A stretch of 33,336 nt of DNA from Gemmata massiliana (GCA_000531095.1 HG799467.1:532346-565681), one strand, 5' to 3'; positions 1-8,425 are shown, counted from the first letter of the stretch. The notes: generated by a model from the letters alone, not told the origin. A program made the numbers and translations.

Positions 1-118
1 CCGCCGCCCCTTGCACGCCCAGGCGCTTGAACTCCGTGCCGACCTCGGGGCCGATGTCTTGCAACCGCGCGGCCGCGGTCTCGAGCGCCTTGTTCAACCA
101 GTCCGCTACTTTCGCCAT
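1..118 (-). CDS. Start of an unknown gene, cut by the window edge
   Basis: Only the first 39 codons are present; the protein begins MAKVADWLNKALETAAARLQ and runs off the left edge. The start is well supported: ATG at 118-116 lies three bases after the stop of the coupling protein gene, and the GGAGGTGA sequence that contains that stop is a good ribosome binding site. It is therefore very likely the next gene of the same minus-strand operon (SprT-like, ParB-like, coupling protein, this gene). The visible part is an amphipathic helix-like segment without a recognisable motif. I do not recognise the family; a conjugation accessory role is only a guess from position. Confidence 0.6.
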   Translation of the reverse strand, partial: MAKVADWLNKALETAAARLQDIGPEVGTEFKRLGVQGAA

Positions 119-121
119 GAG

Positions 122-1984
122 TCACCTCCGCTTCGGTACAGGGGGGAACGAATCGACGTCCCGGGTTCCGGGGAACCCGTTCGGGGCCACCGGGCCGCTT
201 GGCCCGAATTCCGTAGCCTTCCGCTGCTCGCTCACCGCGACCTCGGCCGCCAGGGCGAACAGGATCGTCAGAGTGAGTATGACCAGGGCACGGATCAGTG
301 TTTGGAGCGCGGCCATCGTCCGCCTCACAAACCCGGGCGAGCGCCCCAGGAACCGCTCTTCGTAGTAGCGCAACAGCCGGGTCATGATCGGGGGCACGCC
401 CGGGGCAAAGGTGATCGCCGTGCGCGGGTCCAAATTCAGCACCTCGTCCGGCTTGAGCAGGCGCCGCCCGACCTGGGACCAGTTGTCGTTGTGCCCCGAC
501 GAGGAGCCCCTCGTGTGCTGGCCCGGACCGGTCCCGCCGGACGAGTACGAGTGCGAGGAGCCGGTGTTGGACCCGCCGCTTGTGACCACGATCGTGGACT
601 CCCCGAGCCGGGAGCTCACGTACTCGGCCGTGGGCACATCGTTGACCCCGAAGAACACCTGGGTCGCGTTCGACAGCAGCGTCTGGCCCTGGTCCTCGGG
701 CCAGCACAGCTTGAGTTGGCCCATACTCTGGTAGTAAAATTGGCACCTGATGCCGTAGCCGCGGTACTTGTCCACGGCGTCGGCCAGCGCGTTCATCCCG
801 TGCCCGAGGGTGGCGGCCTCGTCGAGCAGAAAGTGCACCTTATTGGCCTCCTGCAGACCCCCGCGCACGACCGCCCGCATGAGGGCCCCGACCCACAACC
901 GTAGCAACCCCATACACGCCCGCATGTGCTCGGGCGGGAGCACCAGGTACACGGTCATCTTCCCGCCGCGGAGCCCGGTCGGGTCGAAGCTCGAGGTCCG
1001 GGTGCTGGCCGCGATCGCGGGCGTGTCCAGGAACCGCAGGAACCGGTTCGTCGTGGTGAGCACACTGGACAGCTCCTTGTCCTTGAACTGGGTCAACTGG
1101 TGGCCCATGCGGGCCAGGTACTCGTCCTCCGAGACGCACAGGAGTTGCACCGCGGTGCCCATTTCCTTCGGGTCCGTCAGCAACCGGCGCACGGTTTGTA
1201 GGGACCGGTCGTCCCCGGGCGCGTGCCGGGCCACGCACGCGGTGAGTGCCGAGATCTAGCTCTCGGCGGAGTCGCACCAGTGGGGCTCCTTTTCCTGGCC
1301 CGTGCGGACCACCAGGGCCTCCGCGAGGGTACGGATGTCGTCGAGCGCGTCGGATACCTCCTTCGCAATGGGGTCGAGCGGGTTCAGGCTGTCGGGCCGG
1401 TCGGTGGTGACCCGGAACGGGTCGAGGACCACGACCCGGTGCCCGAACGCGCGGCGCCGGTGGGCGGCCGTGAGCTGCGCGTTTTCGCCCTTAAAATCAA
1501 TGACCACGCACGCATCGGGGCACTCGAGCAGGAAGGGCAAGATGCACGAGACGCCCTTACCCGCGCCGGTCGGCGCGAACACGGTCGTGTGAACGCTATT
1601 GCGAAGGCGCACGAGTTCCCCGCCCGGGGGCCGGCCCCGGAGGGCCCGCAGGAACTGCTCGCACGCGGCCCGGGCCGGGACGCGCCGGTCGAACAGGGCC
1701 CGGAGAGCCGGGACGAGGGGCCGGACCGGGGGAGGGAGGCGCCCGAGGACGAACCCGCTCCGCGCATCGAGCATGCCTACGGCTCGCACGTCGTTCGCGT
1801 CCGCCAGGCGCGCGGTCCCGTGGGCGGTGAGCGGCGGGTGCCGGGCGCGTCGGGCGAGTTGTAACATCACCACGAGCCCGAGTAGGATTACCGAGCCCGG
1901 GGCGGTGAGCACGACCAGAACAGTGCACCCGTAGAGCACGGCCCCGACGCTCGTGACCAGGGCGAGGCGCGAGAGCTTATACAC
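122..1984 (-). pseudogene. VirD4/TraG-type conjugative coupling protein, interrupted by one in-frame TAG
   Basis: Coupling proteins are inner-membrane ATPases that bring the relaxase-DNA complex to the type IV secretion channel. The reading frame runs from GTG 1984 to TGA 122 and would give about 620 aa, a normal family length, but codon 243 (1258-1256) is TAG. Upstream of it are two hydrophobic segments (about 6-44), Walker A PTGAGKG at 138-144 and VVIDFKGE at 161-167. Downstream in the same frame are Walker B-like FLLDEAATLG, a Ser/Gly-rich linker and a hydrophobic helix near the C terminus. The junction HWCDSAES-stop-ISALTA falls in a region normally continuous in this family, so no frame is lost, only one codon. 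The GTG start overlaps the ParB-like stop by 8 bases (GTGTATAA), implying coupled translation. It may be a real pseudogene, an amber read-through gene or a base error. Family call sure; functional state unsure. Confidence 0.85.
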
Positions 1985-2801
1985 GGTCGCCCTCCGCGCG
2001 GGCCTTGGACCGGTCCGCCATCATCCGCTGCCACGTCTTGACGTCGAACCGGGCTTCGGTCGCCTTGCGGGCCTCCTTGAGAGTGTCGGCGAGTATTTGG
2101 ACCACGTCCTCCATCGCCAGCTCGGCCCCCGAGATGCTCACGGCCGCGCCGCCCGGCAGGGCCAACTTCACCCGCGCGAGGCGCACCGCGGGTGCAGACG
2201 CGAGAGCCGGGGCCGGTTTGCGGAAGTGCTCCTCGAACTCGGCGCGGGACGTGGTGCGGGCGACCCCGGCCAGTTCGATCTGCTTGGCCGGATCGGGCTC
2301 CTGGGTGATCAGGTATGCCTTCGAGGCGTCGAGTTCGCCTTCGTTGACCAGGCGCTGGACCTCCGGGGGCAACCCGAGCAGGGCCAACGTGCGACTGATC
2401 TGGGCCTCGCTCACGCGGACCGATTCGGCCAGTTGCCGGGCGGTCCACCGGTTCTCGTCGAGGATCGTGCGGAACAGGTTGGCCCGGTCGATCGGGGGCA
2501 GGTTCTGGCGGTGCTGGTCGATCGACGCCTGGGTCAGGAGCAATTCGGAGCGAGTCGGCTCTTTGCCCAGGTCGAGGGCGAGCACCTCGGGGAGCCCCAC
2601 CAGGCGTGCGCCCTCGAGCCGGCACCCGCCGTCGCAAATGACGAACCGGGTGCCGTCGGTGTACCCGATGACGGGCACCTTCTGGCCGTGGAGCCGCATG
2701 CTCTCCCCGAGCCGCCGGCAGTACTCGGGATCGAGCTTGGAGCGCGGTTGCGACGGGTAGACGCACGAACTGACCAGCACGTTCTTCAGGAGCGCGGTCA
2801 T
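1977..2801 (-). CDS. ParB/RepB/Spo0J-family protein without a ParA partner
   Basis: A 274-aa ParB-like DNA-binding protein. ParB proteins bind centromere-like sites and, with ParA, segregate plasmids or chromosomes; distant members act as regulators. Residues 5-110 form the N-terminal ParB/Srx-like domain: KVPVIGY, then CDGGCRLEGA at 56-65 where canonical proteins have the GERRxRA nucleotide-binding box, so this box is clearly degenerate, then DQHRQNLPP at 95-103. A helix-turn-helix follows at about 119-143 (TARQLAESVRVSEAQISRTL). I start it at ATG 2801 because AAAGGA lies just upstream; an in-frame extension to 2873 is poorly protein-like. The stop overlaps the coupling protein start by 8 bases. 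No ParA ATPase gene is visible nearby, which is unusual for a partition system and leaves a transcriptional role open. Confidence 0.85.
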   Translation of the reverse strand: MTALLKNVLVSSCVYPSQPRSKLDPEYCRRLGESMRLHGQKVPVIGYTDGTRFVICDGGCRLEGARLVGLPEVLALDLGKEPTRSELLLTQASIDQHRQNLPPIDRANLFRTILDENRWTARQLAESVRVSEAQISRTLALLGLPPEVQRLVNEGELDASKAYLITQEPDPAKQIELAGVARTTSRAEFEEHFRKPAPALASAPAVRLARVKLALPGGAAVSISGAELAMEDVVQILADTLKEARKATEARFDVKTWQRMMADRSKARAEGDRV

Positions 2802-3211
2802 GCACGGATCCTTTCTTGGAAAACGGGGGCGCGGGATCGGTAGGAATGGGCGAGGGGGGACACTCAAGATCAACGGTTCAACAGGGCCGATTTCTGAACG
2901 AGCCTGTTCCGGTGGGCCCAGAGCAAAGTTTGTAACGTGCCGCGTAGGGGCGGGGTTCCCGTGGGAACGACCGGGCCCCGAGCGAGCGGGCGACTCGCCG
3001 GACCGGACTCGCGTTTGAAACCAACAGGGACAGAACCGTCGGTCCGGACGAACCCGCTACCATCGCCGGGTTCGTGGGTGTGGCAAGGGCGGTTCGGGGG
3101 CCGGAACCCCGAAATCAGAGCACGGCTAAATCCGTTTTCTGATTGTGCGGTTCGGGCCCGCGGTGGAACTAGGGTGGATTTGGAACGCGGGGCGCCGGGT
3201 GGCGCACAACT
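2802..3211. other. Intergenic gap with two inverted repeats, no gene
   Basis: I see no convincing gene in these 410 bases. Two inverted repeats stand out. GTTCCC-GT-GGGAAC at 2955-2968 is a perfect 6+6 palindrome with a 2-base centre, upstream of the ParB-like gene, and could be its operator or centromere site. It matches the canonical parS 14-mer core at only 8 of 14 positions. AATCAGA at 3113-3119 and TCTGATT at 3138-3144 form a 7-bp stem after the end of the SprT-like gene, which might help end its transcript, but no T-run follows on that strand. Confidence 0.35.
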
Positions 3212-4258
3212 TCAGGCTTGGTCCGGGGTGCCCAAGAGGCGGAGCACCCAACAGTTCGCGGTGTGCTCCGTGTGAGCACGGCAGTGGTTCAGGATCAGGT
3301 CGCTGTCGCACCCGGCGTCCTGGAGCGCGTCGGCCAGAATCGGCATGCCGTCGAACGCCCGGCGGGCACCGATGCCCTCGGCAATAGCCCGGACGCACCC
3401 CCCGTTCCACGTCACCCAACCCGGGTCGGCCGGCGGCACCGGCAGCGCGCGACCGCTCGCGTCCTGCGGGCCGCGTTCGGCCGCGGCGAGGCCCGGGACG
3501 CGGGCCACCTTGGCCGCGTCCACCTCGCGCCCGAGGACCTCCAAGAGCCGCGCGTGCCGCCCGGTCGCGGCCAGGAAGTGCAGGTACTCGTACACACCGG
3601 GCACGACGGACCGGCGGTCCCGTGTGCCGGTCCGGACCCGGCCGCGCCGCCACAAGTGATCGAGCGTCACGTGCCCCGCGTAAAAACCGTCGGGGCGGAA
3701 CAAGTGGGGCCACGAAGCGGCCACGGGTGCCCCGGCCAAGCGGAACGCGCGGCGCCGCGGGTGGACCTCGGGCAGTTCCGCGGCCGGATCCGCTCGGCCC
3801 ATCTGGGCGCCGATCCGGGTGGCCTCGCGGGCGTAGAGTGGGCCGTACCCGTCCCAGCCCTCTTCGAGTGACCCGTGGACCTCCATGACGAACTGCTTGA
3901 CCATTTCGCCCAGGAGCCGGTCGTCGATGAGTCGGATCACACCGCGGGCGTCGGGATCGTCCGTGCGGACCAGGCGCCGGTCGGTGCCGAACATCAGGCC
4001 CGGGGAGAACATGATGTTGGTCCGGGCTCCGTAATCCGTGTTGATTCGCGTTTCGCTCAGCCGGCGCGGGTGGACCGGGGCGATGCTGAACCGCGGGACG
4101 ATCAACCGGTTCTCGAAATAGAGCGCGTTGAACTCGTGCCAGCGCGGCACGAGGTGACCGAACCGGTGCCGGTAGGGCTCGGCCGCCTGATGCCGTGAGT
4201 AATCCTCACGCGAGCTTCGCTCCGCTTCGTCGGGGTCTGTCGGTTTGCTTTCTGACAC
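3212..4258 (-). CDS. SprT-like protein with lost zinc ligands plus a planctomycete-type C-terminal domain
   Basis: A 348-aa protein. Residues about 40-155 follow the SprT metalloprotease pattern: FNALYFENRL at 43-52, then LLGEMVKQF at 115-123 and GWDGYGPLYAREATRIGAQMG at 134-154. In active SprT-like proteins the helix reads HExxH and the third histidine lies in a G-H-G-P motif. Here these positions are G117, K121 and Y138; only the glutamate E118 remains. It should therefore not bind catalytic zinc in the normal way. Residues 283-348 carry a second domain (RAFDGMPILADALQDAGC, then HCRAH and CWVLRLL) that I associate with many Gemmata-type proteins. The GTG start at 4258 is preceded by GGAGG at a 6-base spacing. 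It heads the minus-strand set with the ParB-like and coupling genes, so a plasmid-linked accessory role is likely. Confidence 0.6.
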   Translation of the reverse strand: MSESKPTDPDEAERSSREDYSRHQAAEPYRHRFGHLVPRWHEFNALYFENRLIVPRFSIAPVHPRRLSETRINTDYGARTNIMFSPGLMFGTDRRLVRTDDPDARGVIRLIDDRLLGEMVKQFVMEVHGSLEEGWDGYGPLYAREATRIGAQMGRADPAAELPEVHPRRRAFRLAGAPVAASWPHLFRPDGFYAGHVTLDHLWRRGRVRTGTRDRRSVVPGVYEYLHFLAATGRHARLLEVLGREVDAAKVARVPGLAAAERGPQDASGRALPVPPADPGWVTWNGGCVRAIAEGIGARRAFDGMPILADALQDAGCDSDLILNHCRAHTEHTANCWVLRLLGTPDQA

Positions 4259-4757
4259 ATTCCGCCTCCGTCGTATGAGTCAGTGATCGACACCGGATCC
4301 GCTCCTCGGGTTGATCAGAAGTGGCCAAGCGCTATTGACGAGCCGGTCGGGCCGCGGCAAATTGGTATTGCCTTCGCCTCCCTGTCGCGAACGGCTTACG
4401 GGGCGCGGCGGCGGGCCGGCACAACGCACGGTGAGAACAACATCCCCGTGCGATTTCGCCTTTCGGTTCTTGAGCGGCGTGCCCTTCCGTTGCCGGATGA
4501 TGACCGCATCGGCTTCGGGCACTGGGCACGTCTGTCGGACCTCAACCCTTGATGCCGATCTTGGTCCCGCTTTTCTCACCGCCGTTGCGGATCACCCGGT
4601 TTTTCGCAAGAACGGACGAGAAACGGGGCAGACGCTAATTCCCGTACCCGCTCGGAACGCGCTGAGAGTCGAGCCGCCGTTCCGATTCAACAGGTCTTCA
4701 TAATTATATTTAAATAAATATATTTTTATTTGATTATTTATATTTTTACGTATATGC
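4259..4757. other. Divergent intergenic region containing an AT-rich block
   Basis: This gap separates the minus-strand conjugation-type genes from the plus-strand gene at 4758. Open frames exist on both strands up to about 4580, but their composition looks like GC-driven noise and none has a recognisable motif. The notable part is the A+T block at 4700-4748, listed separately. Promoters for both directions should lie here, but I cannot place them with confidence. Confidence 0.4.
4700..4748. promoter_or_regulatory. 49-bp block of nearly pure A+T
   Basis: Forty-eight of 49 bases are A or T (the only G is 4732), inside DNA that is otherwise strongly GC-rich. It contains the palindrome TATTTAAATA (4708-4717) and repeated TATTTTTA/TTTATTT words. 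It ends 9 bases before the ATG of the next gene. Such a block would melt easily and would be a natural upstream promoter element, a site for an H-NS-like or Lsr2-like protein, or the unwinding element of a replication origin. With a ParB-like gene nearby an origin is possible, but no replication initiator gene or iterons are visible. Confidence 0.5.
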
Positions 4758-5276
4758 ATGATGCCTATGATGAATGATCATGTCCTTCTCGCCACGGGAA
4801 CACGAGTCCCCCTCGAGATCGTTTCCGGGGTACTGTTCCTGTTAGAACGCCTGCTCGATGGCGAAGCGAGGGACCGTGCATTCGTCGTTCATTTGCGCGA
4901 GGCCGCTCTCGCGGATGGTCGGGTCGCGCCCGGCTTCGAGCGGGAAACGGTCGACTACGGGTTGACCGTCGCCGACGGGCGGGTCGACCCCGTGGTCCGA
5001 GAGGTCGTACGCGCGGCGGTTCGGGGAGAGGGGAACGACTTGCACCTCGTCTCGCCGTTTACCGTTGCATGGGACCGGGGCCGGTCCGATTTTCTCATCG
5101 GCTTGGACAAAATGCGGGCGGTACTCTCGCCAGATCAGATCGAGACCGTAATGCGCGGGCCCGTGGATCCCGGTGGGGGGAGTTCGAGCGCCCCACCAGG
5201 TGCGGGGAGTTGGTTGGATTACGTGCGGCGCCGGCACCAGGGCGGCACCGGCTTTCCCCCGCCGTCAGCGAACTAG
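4758..5276 (+). CDS. Hypothetical protein, 172 aa
   Basis: The frame starts MMPMMNDHVLLATGTRVPLE and ends with a proline/serine/glycine-rich tail (VDPGGGSSSAPPG...). I recognise no family. The first 130 residues have the alternation of hydrophobic and charged residues of a folded soluble protein (IVSGVLFLLERLL, DRAFVVHLREAAL, SPDQIETVM). There is no signal peptide or membrane segment. Start choice is uncertain: four Met codons fall in the first five positions and none has a clear ribosome binding site because the upstream DNA is the A+T block. An antisense frame covers 4842-5237 but looks less protein-like. It stands alone, 264 bases before the sigma factor gene. Confidence 0.5.
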   Translation: MMPMMNDHVLLATGTRVPLEIVSGVLFLLERLLDGEARDRAFVVHLREAALADGRVAPGFERETVDYGLTVADGRVDPVVREVVRAAVRGEGNDLHLVSPFTVAWDRGRSDFLIGLDKMRAVLSPDQIETVMRGPVDPGGGSSSAPPGAGSWLDYVRRRHQGGTGFPPPSAN

Positions 5277-5539
5277 CTCCGATCCGCTTAAACGTTACCC
5301 GAAGCCCGCCACCCCGAGAGCGCGCGTGGCCGGGATCCCGGTGGGCCGACGGATGATCCCGTTGTGTCCAGCGGAATGGTGCCGCCGGTTCAGGTACTTT
5401 CGGTCGTCACACATTTTCGAAAAAAATACGCCGGCGGTGAGAAACTGCACCCAGAACTCGGCTTCACTGTGTAGAACCGCAACTTCGGTTCACGGCAACT
5501 GCCCATTTCCCTACCGCGGACCGGAAAGGATGGCGCCCG
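5277..5539. other. Gap upstream of the sigma factor gene
   Basis: About 260 bases without a gene. It presumably holds the promoter of the sigma factor gene. The stretch 5408-5430 is locally A-rich (TTTTCGAAAAAAAT). I see no confident -35/-10 pair and no terminator for the gene before it. Confidence 0.35.
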
Positions 5540-6463
5540 ATGCCCCCCGAGGAGATCCCGATCCGACGCGGTGTGGGTGACGCGCTAACCTCGCGCGGGC
5601 CGGGGGGACTTTCCTTGGACCAGCTTTTTGTCCGTTACCGAGCGTCCGCGCTCCTCAGAGCGGATTGGGCGCCGATCCTGGACGTGTTTCCCGATCTGCT
5701 CGAGCGGGCAGAAGCGCGGTGCCGTGACCGTGCGGCCCGCACCTTGTGCAGCCTTGAGGGCGCCCTGGCGCGGCACGCGGTCGAACCGAAGCGCCCCAAC
5801 GGGTCCGGTGCCCAGTCGGAGGCTGTCATCCGGGCGCTTCATATCGTTCTGGGACAAACGGGTGTGGTCTTGAAAATGGAAGACGCAATTGGCGGGTCAC
5901 TCGGCCACCTGAGGCGGATGATCCGCTCCCGTATGCGACGTTTCAGTTATCGGACCGACGACAGGGACGACCTCGATGACGTGGTGGCGGACGCCACCGT
6001 ACGGTTCCTCGAAGACCCGTTTCCGGCGCTACGCCGGCTGTCGGAACTCGGGAATCAAAAGTGGTGGGTAACGAACGAAGGGGTCAACGCGTTCAAGCGG
6101 AAACTAACCGCACAACGAAGATTTGCCCAAACCAAGGGAACTCCGGTTCCAGACGACTCCGCAGCGAGGAAAGATCAAGGGCCGGCCGAAGTTGCCGAAC
6201 TTCGGGACGAAGTCGAAGCGTTTGAGCGCGGCCTGGATGACCGACAGCGTGCGCTGTTGCGTTGCCTCCAAGATGAGCTCCCCATGAGTGAAGTGGTCTC
6301 TCGCTTCGGGGTCTCCAACGCAACGGCTTACAGGTGGGTCCGTGACTTGCGGGCCCGAACTAAGTCGTTCTTCGGGCGCGTCGTAACTCCTGTTGATACC
6401 GCGCCGGGAATGGACCCGGCAGCAGAAACGGCCCCACAGAATACTGGAACCGAACAGGGGTGA
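5540..6463 (+). CDS. ECF-like RNA polymerase sigma factor with long N-terminal extension
   Basis: A 307-aa protein whose second half looks like a sigma-70 family factor of the extracytoplasmic-function class, which directs RNA polymerase to specific promoters. Residues about 123-190 resemble region 2 (HLRRMIRSRMRRF, then DDLDDVVADATVRFLED and WWVTNEGVNAFKRKL). Residues 228-275 resemble region 4, with a helix-turn-helix PMSEVVSRFGVSNATAYRWV at 248-267. About 120 residues precede region 2, which is more than in a minimal ECF factor. The start at ATG 5540 has AAAGGA nine bases upstream. The next gene starts only a few bases after its stop, and a membrane Ser/Thr kinase follows after an inserted IS. 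In planctomycetes ECF factors are often encoded next to Ser/Thr kinases, so kinase control of this factor is a reasonable inference. Confidence 0.75.
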   Translation: MPPEEIPIRRGVGDALTSRGPGGLSLDQLFVRYRASALLRADWAPILDVFPDLLERAEARCRDRAARTLCSLEGALARHAVEPKRPNGSGAQSEAVIRALHIVLGQTGVVLKMEDAIGGSLGHLRRMIRSRMRRFSYRTDDRDDLDDVVADATVRFLEDPFPALRRLSELGNQKWWVTNEGVNAFKRKLTAQRRFAQTKGTPVPDDSAARKDQGPAEVAELRDEVEAFERGLDDRQRALLRCLQDELPMSEVVSRFGVSNATAYRWVRDLRARTKSFFGRVVTPVDTAPGMDPAAETAPQNTGTEQG

Positions 6464-6468
6464 CTCTC

Positions 6469-7209
6469 ATGACTCCCGAAACCGCCTTTCCCGAAATCGT
6501 GTCCCTTATCCGGCTCGCGCGACGACCGGGCGACTTCGACAACGTCTCGCGACTGGCTTCAAAACTAACGGCCAACGAGATCCTGGCGCTCCGAACCGGC
6601 TTGGAAATTGTGCTCACCGACCAGCACGCGTTCGACGAACTGTTCGACCTCTTTCTGCGCCTTCCGGGCGAACCCGACGCGTGCGAACCGGAGTTCGACC
6701 GGAACCTCAAACAGCGGATCCTCGATCGGGGAGTGGGGGACCTGCGGGTCGACCAACTGGTCCAATTGACGGCCACCCCGGAGTGGCTGGCCGAACTAAG
6801 GGACGCGCTGTCCGAACCGATCCCGCACCCGTACTGGGCCGCGGTCGCGGCGGCTCACCGGACCCAACCGGCGAACGCGAGCGGCGGGCCAACGGGCGAG
6901 CGGATCCGGGCCGAGGTCGCTTCGGCCCTGGACCTGCTCGGGCACCCGCTCGGCTTGAACCCGCGAAAGGTCGTTGACTGGGTGTACGCGCGGCTCACCA
7001 CGGGTCGGCGACCGGACGCCCCTGGTACCGCCCGGCGCGTGTTGACCCAAGTGGCCGAGGCGATTCGGGACACCCGGGCGCCGGGTCGGGCCGTACTCGC
7101 GCCCGACGGCTCGACCCTCCAGCGCTGGGCCGACGCTCGTTCGGTTGTGGACTGGGCCACGGGGGCGGCCCACTGGCAACCGCCGTTGCGGCCGCCAGCC
7201 GCGGCCTAA
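6469..7209 (+). CDS. Hypothetical protein coupled to the sigma factor gene
   Basis: A 246-aa soluble-looking protein of unknown family. It is mostly helical by composition (FPEIVSLIRLARRPGDFDNV, FDELFDLFLRLPGEPDAC, NPRKVVDWVYARLTTGRR). I start it at ATG 6469, with AGGGGTGA ending five bases upstream; a GTG at 6460 overlaps the sigma stop by four bases and is the alternative. Tight spacing means co-expression with the sigma factor, so an anti-sigma or signalling partner role is possible, though no anti-sigma motif is visible. The last codons (HWQPPLRPPAAA) are low-complexity, while another frame beyond them continues as good protein (see 7161-7457). I suspect the true protein is about 80 residues longer and that a frame shift near the G5 run at 7161-7165 cuts it short. 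Confidence 0.6.
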   Translation: MTPETAFPEIVSLIRLARRPGDFDNVSRLASKLTANEILALRTGLEIVLTDQHAFDELFDLFLRLPGEPDACEPEFDRNLKQRILDRGVGDLRVDQLVQLTATPEWLAELRDALSEPIPHPYWAAVAAAHRTQPANASGGPTGERIRAEVASALDLLGHPLGLNPRKVVDWVYARLTTGRRPDAPGTARRVLTQVAEAIRDTRAPGRAVLAPDGSTLQRWADARSVVDWATGAAHWQPPLRPPAAA

Positions 7210-7457
7210 GTGACGACGACGATCCGGACGCGAGCGACCTGTTCGTCCTGGCCGTATACGCGGGGCGAACCGACGCCGAACTGGCCGATTTGTTCTGTAC
7301 CGACGCGGCGACGATCGCGGGAACGCGCGAGGGGGTGGTGGAAATCGTTCGGGCCGAGGTCCAGCGGGCTCTCGGCGCGCACCTCGACCCGTCGGGCGAC
7401 GCCCTGGTCCCGCCAGGAGGTGCGGTACCCACAGCGGGTCACCGGCTCCAAAAATAG
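7161..7457 (+). pseudogene. Out-of-frame C-terminal tail of the preceding gene
   Basis: In the frame with codons starting at multiples of three, the DNA reads LSDDDDPDASDLFVLAVYAG, then RTDAELADLFCTDAATIAGT and REGVVEIVRAEVQRALG, up to TAG 7455-7457. This is far more protein-like than the annotated-frame alternative over the same bases, which is rich in Arg, Ser and Trp. No ATG, GTG or TTG with a ribosome binding site starts this frame. One extra base in the G5 run at 7161-7165 would join it to the 6469 gene. The RTDAELADLF...IAGTREGV segment has the spacing of a helix-turn-helix, as in sigma region 4, but this is weak. The IS begins 62 bases after the stop. Confidence 0.45.
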
Positions 7458-7518
7458 CGGACGTGTTTCGGGGAACCATCGGGGCGCCACATTCGCTCGT
7501 TCCGGGCCGCTGATGATA

Positions 7519-8425
7519 AGCTGTGCCACAACCTACCGGCACGGCGATTGCGCTTTGGTTGCGTAGCCCGCCTTTGTGGAGGCCGCAGCCGTGGCGAGTG
7601 CGCAGATGCCGGACGAGTTTTTTGAGCTGGTCGCTCACCACCTGCCGCCCGAGCCGCCGGGGGTCGGCCCCAAGGGCGGCCGGCCATGGATCGGCCACCG
7701 GGCGGTCGTCCGGGTCATCTGGTACGTCCTGACCAGCGGCGTCCGGTGGGCGGACGTGCGCGCCGAACTGGGGTGCTCCGGGCGGACCGCCCACCGACGG
7801 CTCCGCGCCTGGGAGGAGCGCGGGATCTGGGACCGGCTCCACGCCGATCTGCTCCGGCTGCTCCGCCGGGCCGACAAGCTGGACACCGACGTGGTCATCG
7901 TGGACGGGGTGTACGTGCGGGCGTTCGGCGGCGGGGAGCAAACCGGCCCGAGCCCCGTGGACCGCCGCAAGCTGGGGACCAAGCACACTCTGATGGTCAG
8001 CCGGTCGGGGGTGCCGCTGGCGATCCGCACGGCCGTGGCGAATGCCCGCGACCACCGCCAGATCCTGCCGCTGGTGCTGCTCGACTTCCCCCGAGTCGGG
8101 GGGAAGCCGGGGCGGCCGCGGGAGAAGCCTGCGGAAGTGTACGCCGACCGTGGGTACGACAGCGCGTCTACCCGGCGGCTTCTGCGGTGGCTGGGGATCG
8201 AGCCGAAGATCGCCAAGCGGAGGACCGAACACGGGAGCCGGCTGGGTAAGGTCCGGTGGGTGGTCGAGCGGACCATCGCCTGGGTCAAGGGGCTGCGGCG
8301 GATGCGCGTCCGGTACGACCGCCTCGGGGTGATTCGGGACGCCTTCACCACCCTCGCCGCCAGCGTGGTTTGCTTCCGCATCCTCCACGATGGCACCTTG
8401 TAACCCCGATGGTTGTGGCACAGCT
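7519..8425 (+). mobile_element. IS5-family insertion sequence, complete, about 907 bp
   Basis: The element is bounded by perfect 15-bp terminal inverted repeats: AGCTGTGCCACAACC at 7519-7533 and its reverse complement at 8411-8425. It encodes one transposase in the usual single-frame layout. Flanking bases are GATA on the left and GAGG on the right, so I see no clear target duplication of 2-4 bases. Either the duplication has decayed or a rearrangement took place. The insertion sits between the sigma-factor pair and the Ser/Thr kinase gene, which in related arrangements would be neighbours. The intact ends and open transposase suggest recent arrival. Confidence 0.85.
7591..8403 (+). CDS. IS5-family DDE transposase
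   Basis: A 270-aa transposase that cuts and joins the IS ends. Near the N terminus is the DUF4096-type helix-turn-helix domain of the IS5 group (WIGHRAVVRVIWYVLTSGVR, then CSGRTAHRRLRAWEERGIW). The catalytic triad is visible as VIVDGVYVRA (first Asp), VYADRGYDSAS (second Asp) and VERTIAWVKGLRRMRVRYDR (Glu). I place the start at GTG 7591 because GGAGG lies eight bases upstream; GTG 7576 and ATG 7606 are alternatives. The frame is intact and ends 7 bases before the right terminal repeat. Catalytic residues are all present, so the enzyme is probably active. Confidence 0.9.
   Translation: MASAQMPDEFFELVAHHLPPEPPGVGPKGGRPWIGHRAVVRVIWYVLTSGVRWADVRAELGCSGRTAHRRLRAWEERGIWDRLHADLLRLLRRADKLDTDVVIVDGVYVRAFGGGEQTGPSPVDRRKLGTKHTLMVSRSGVPLAIRTAVANARDHRQILPLVLLDFPRVGGKPGRPREKPAEVYADRGYDSASTRRLLRWLGIEPKIAKRRTEHGSRLGKVRWVVERTIAWVKGLRRMRVRYDRLGVIRDAFTTLAASVVCFRILHDGTL

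Noticed and set aside
11-904. Long plus-strand open frame opposite the coupling protein gene
   Set aside because: It is rich in Arg, Pro and Gly with no motif, and lies antisense to clear VirD4 motifs.
2955-2968. Canonical parS site
   Set aside because: Only 8 of 14 positions agree with the parS core, so it is kept merely as an inverted repeat.
7210-7566. Plus-strand frame beginning GTG just after the 6469 gene
   Set aside because: It is rich in Arg, Ser and Trp and reads into the IS end; the neighbouring frame over the same bases is much more protein-like.
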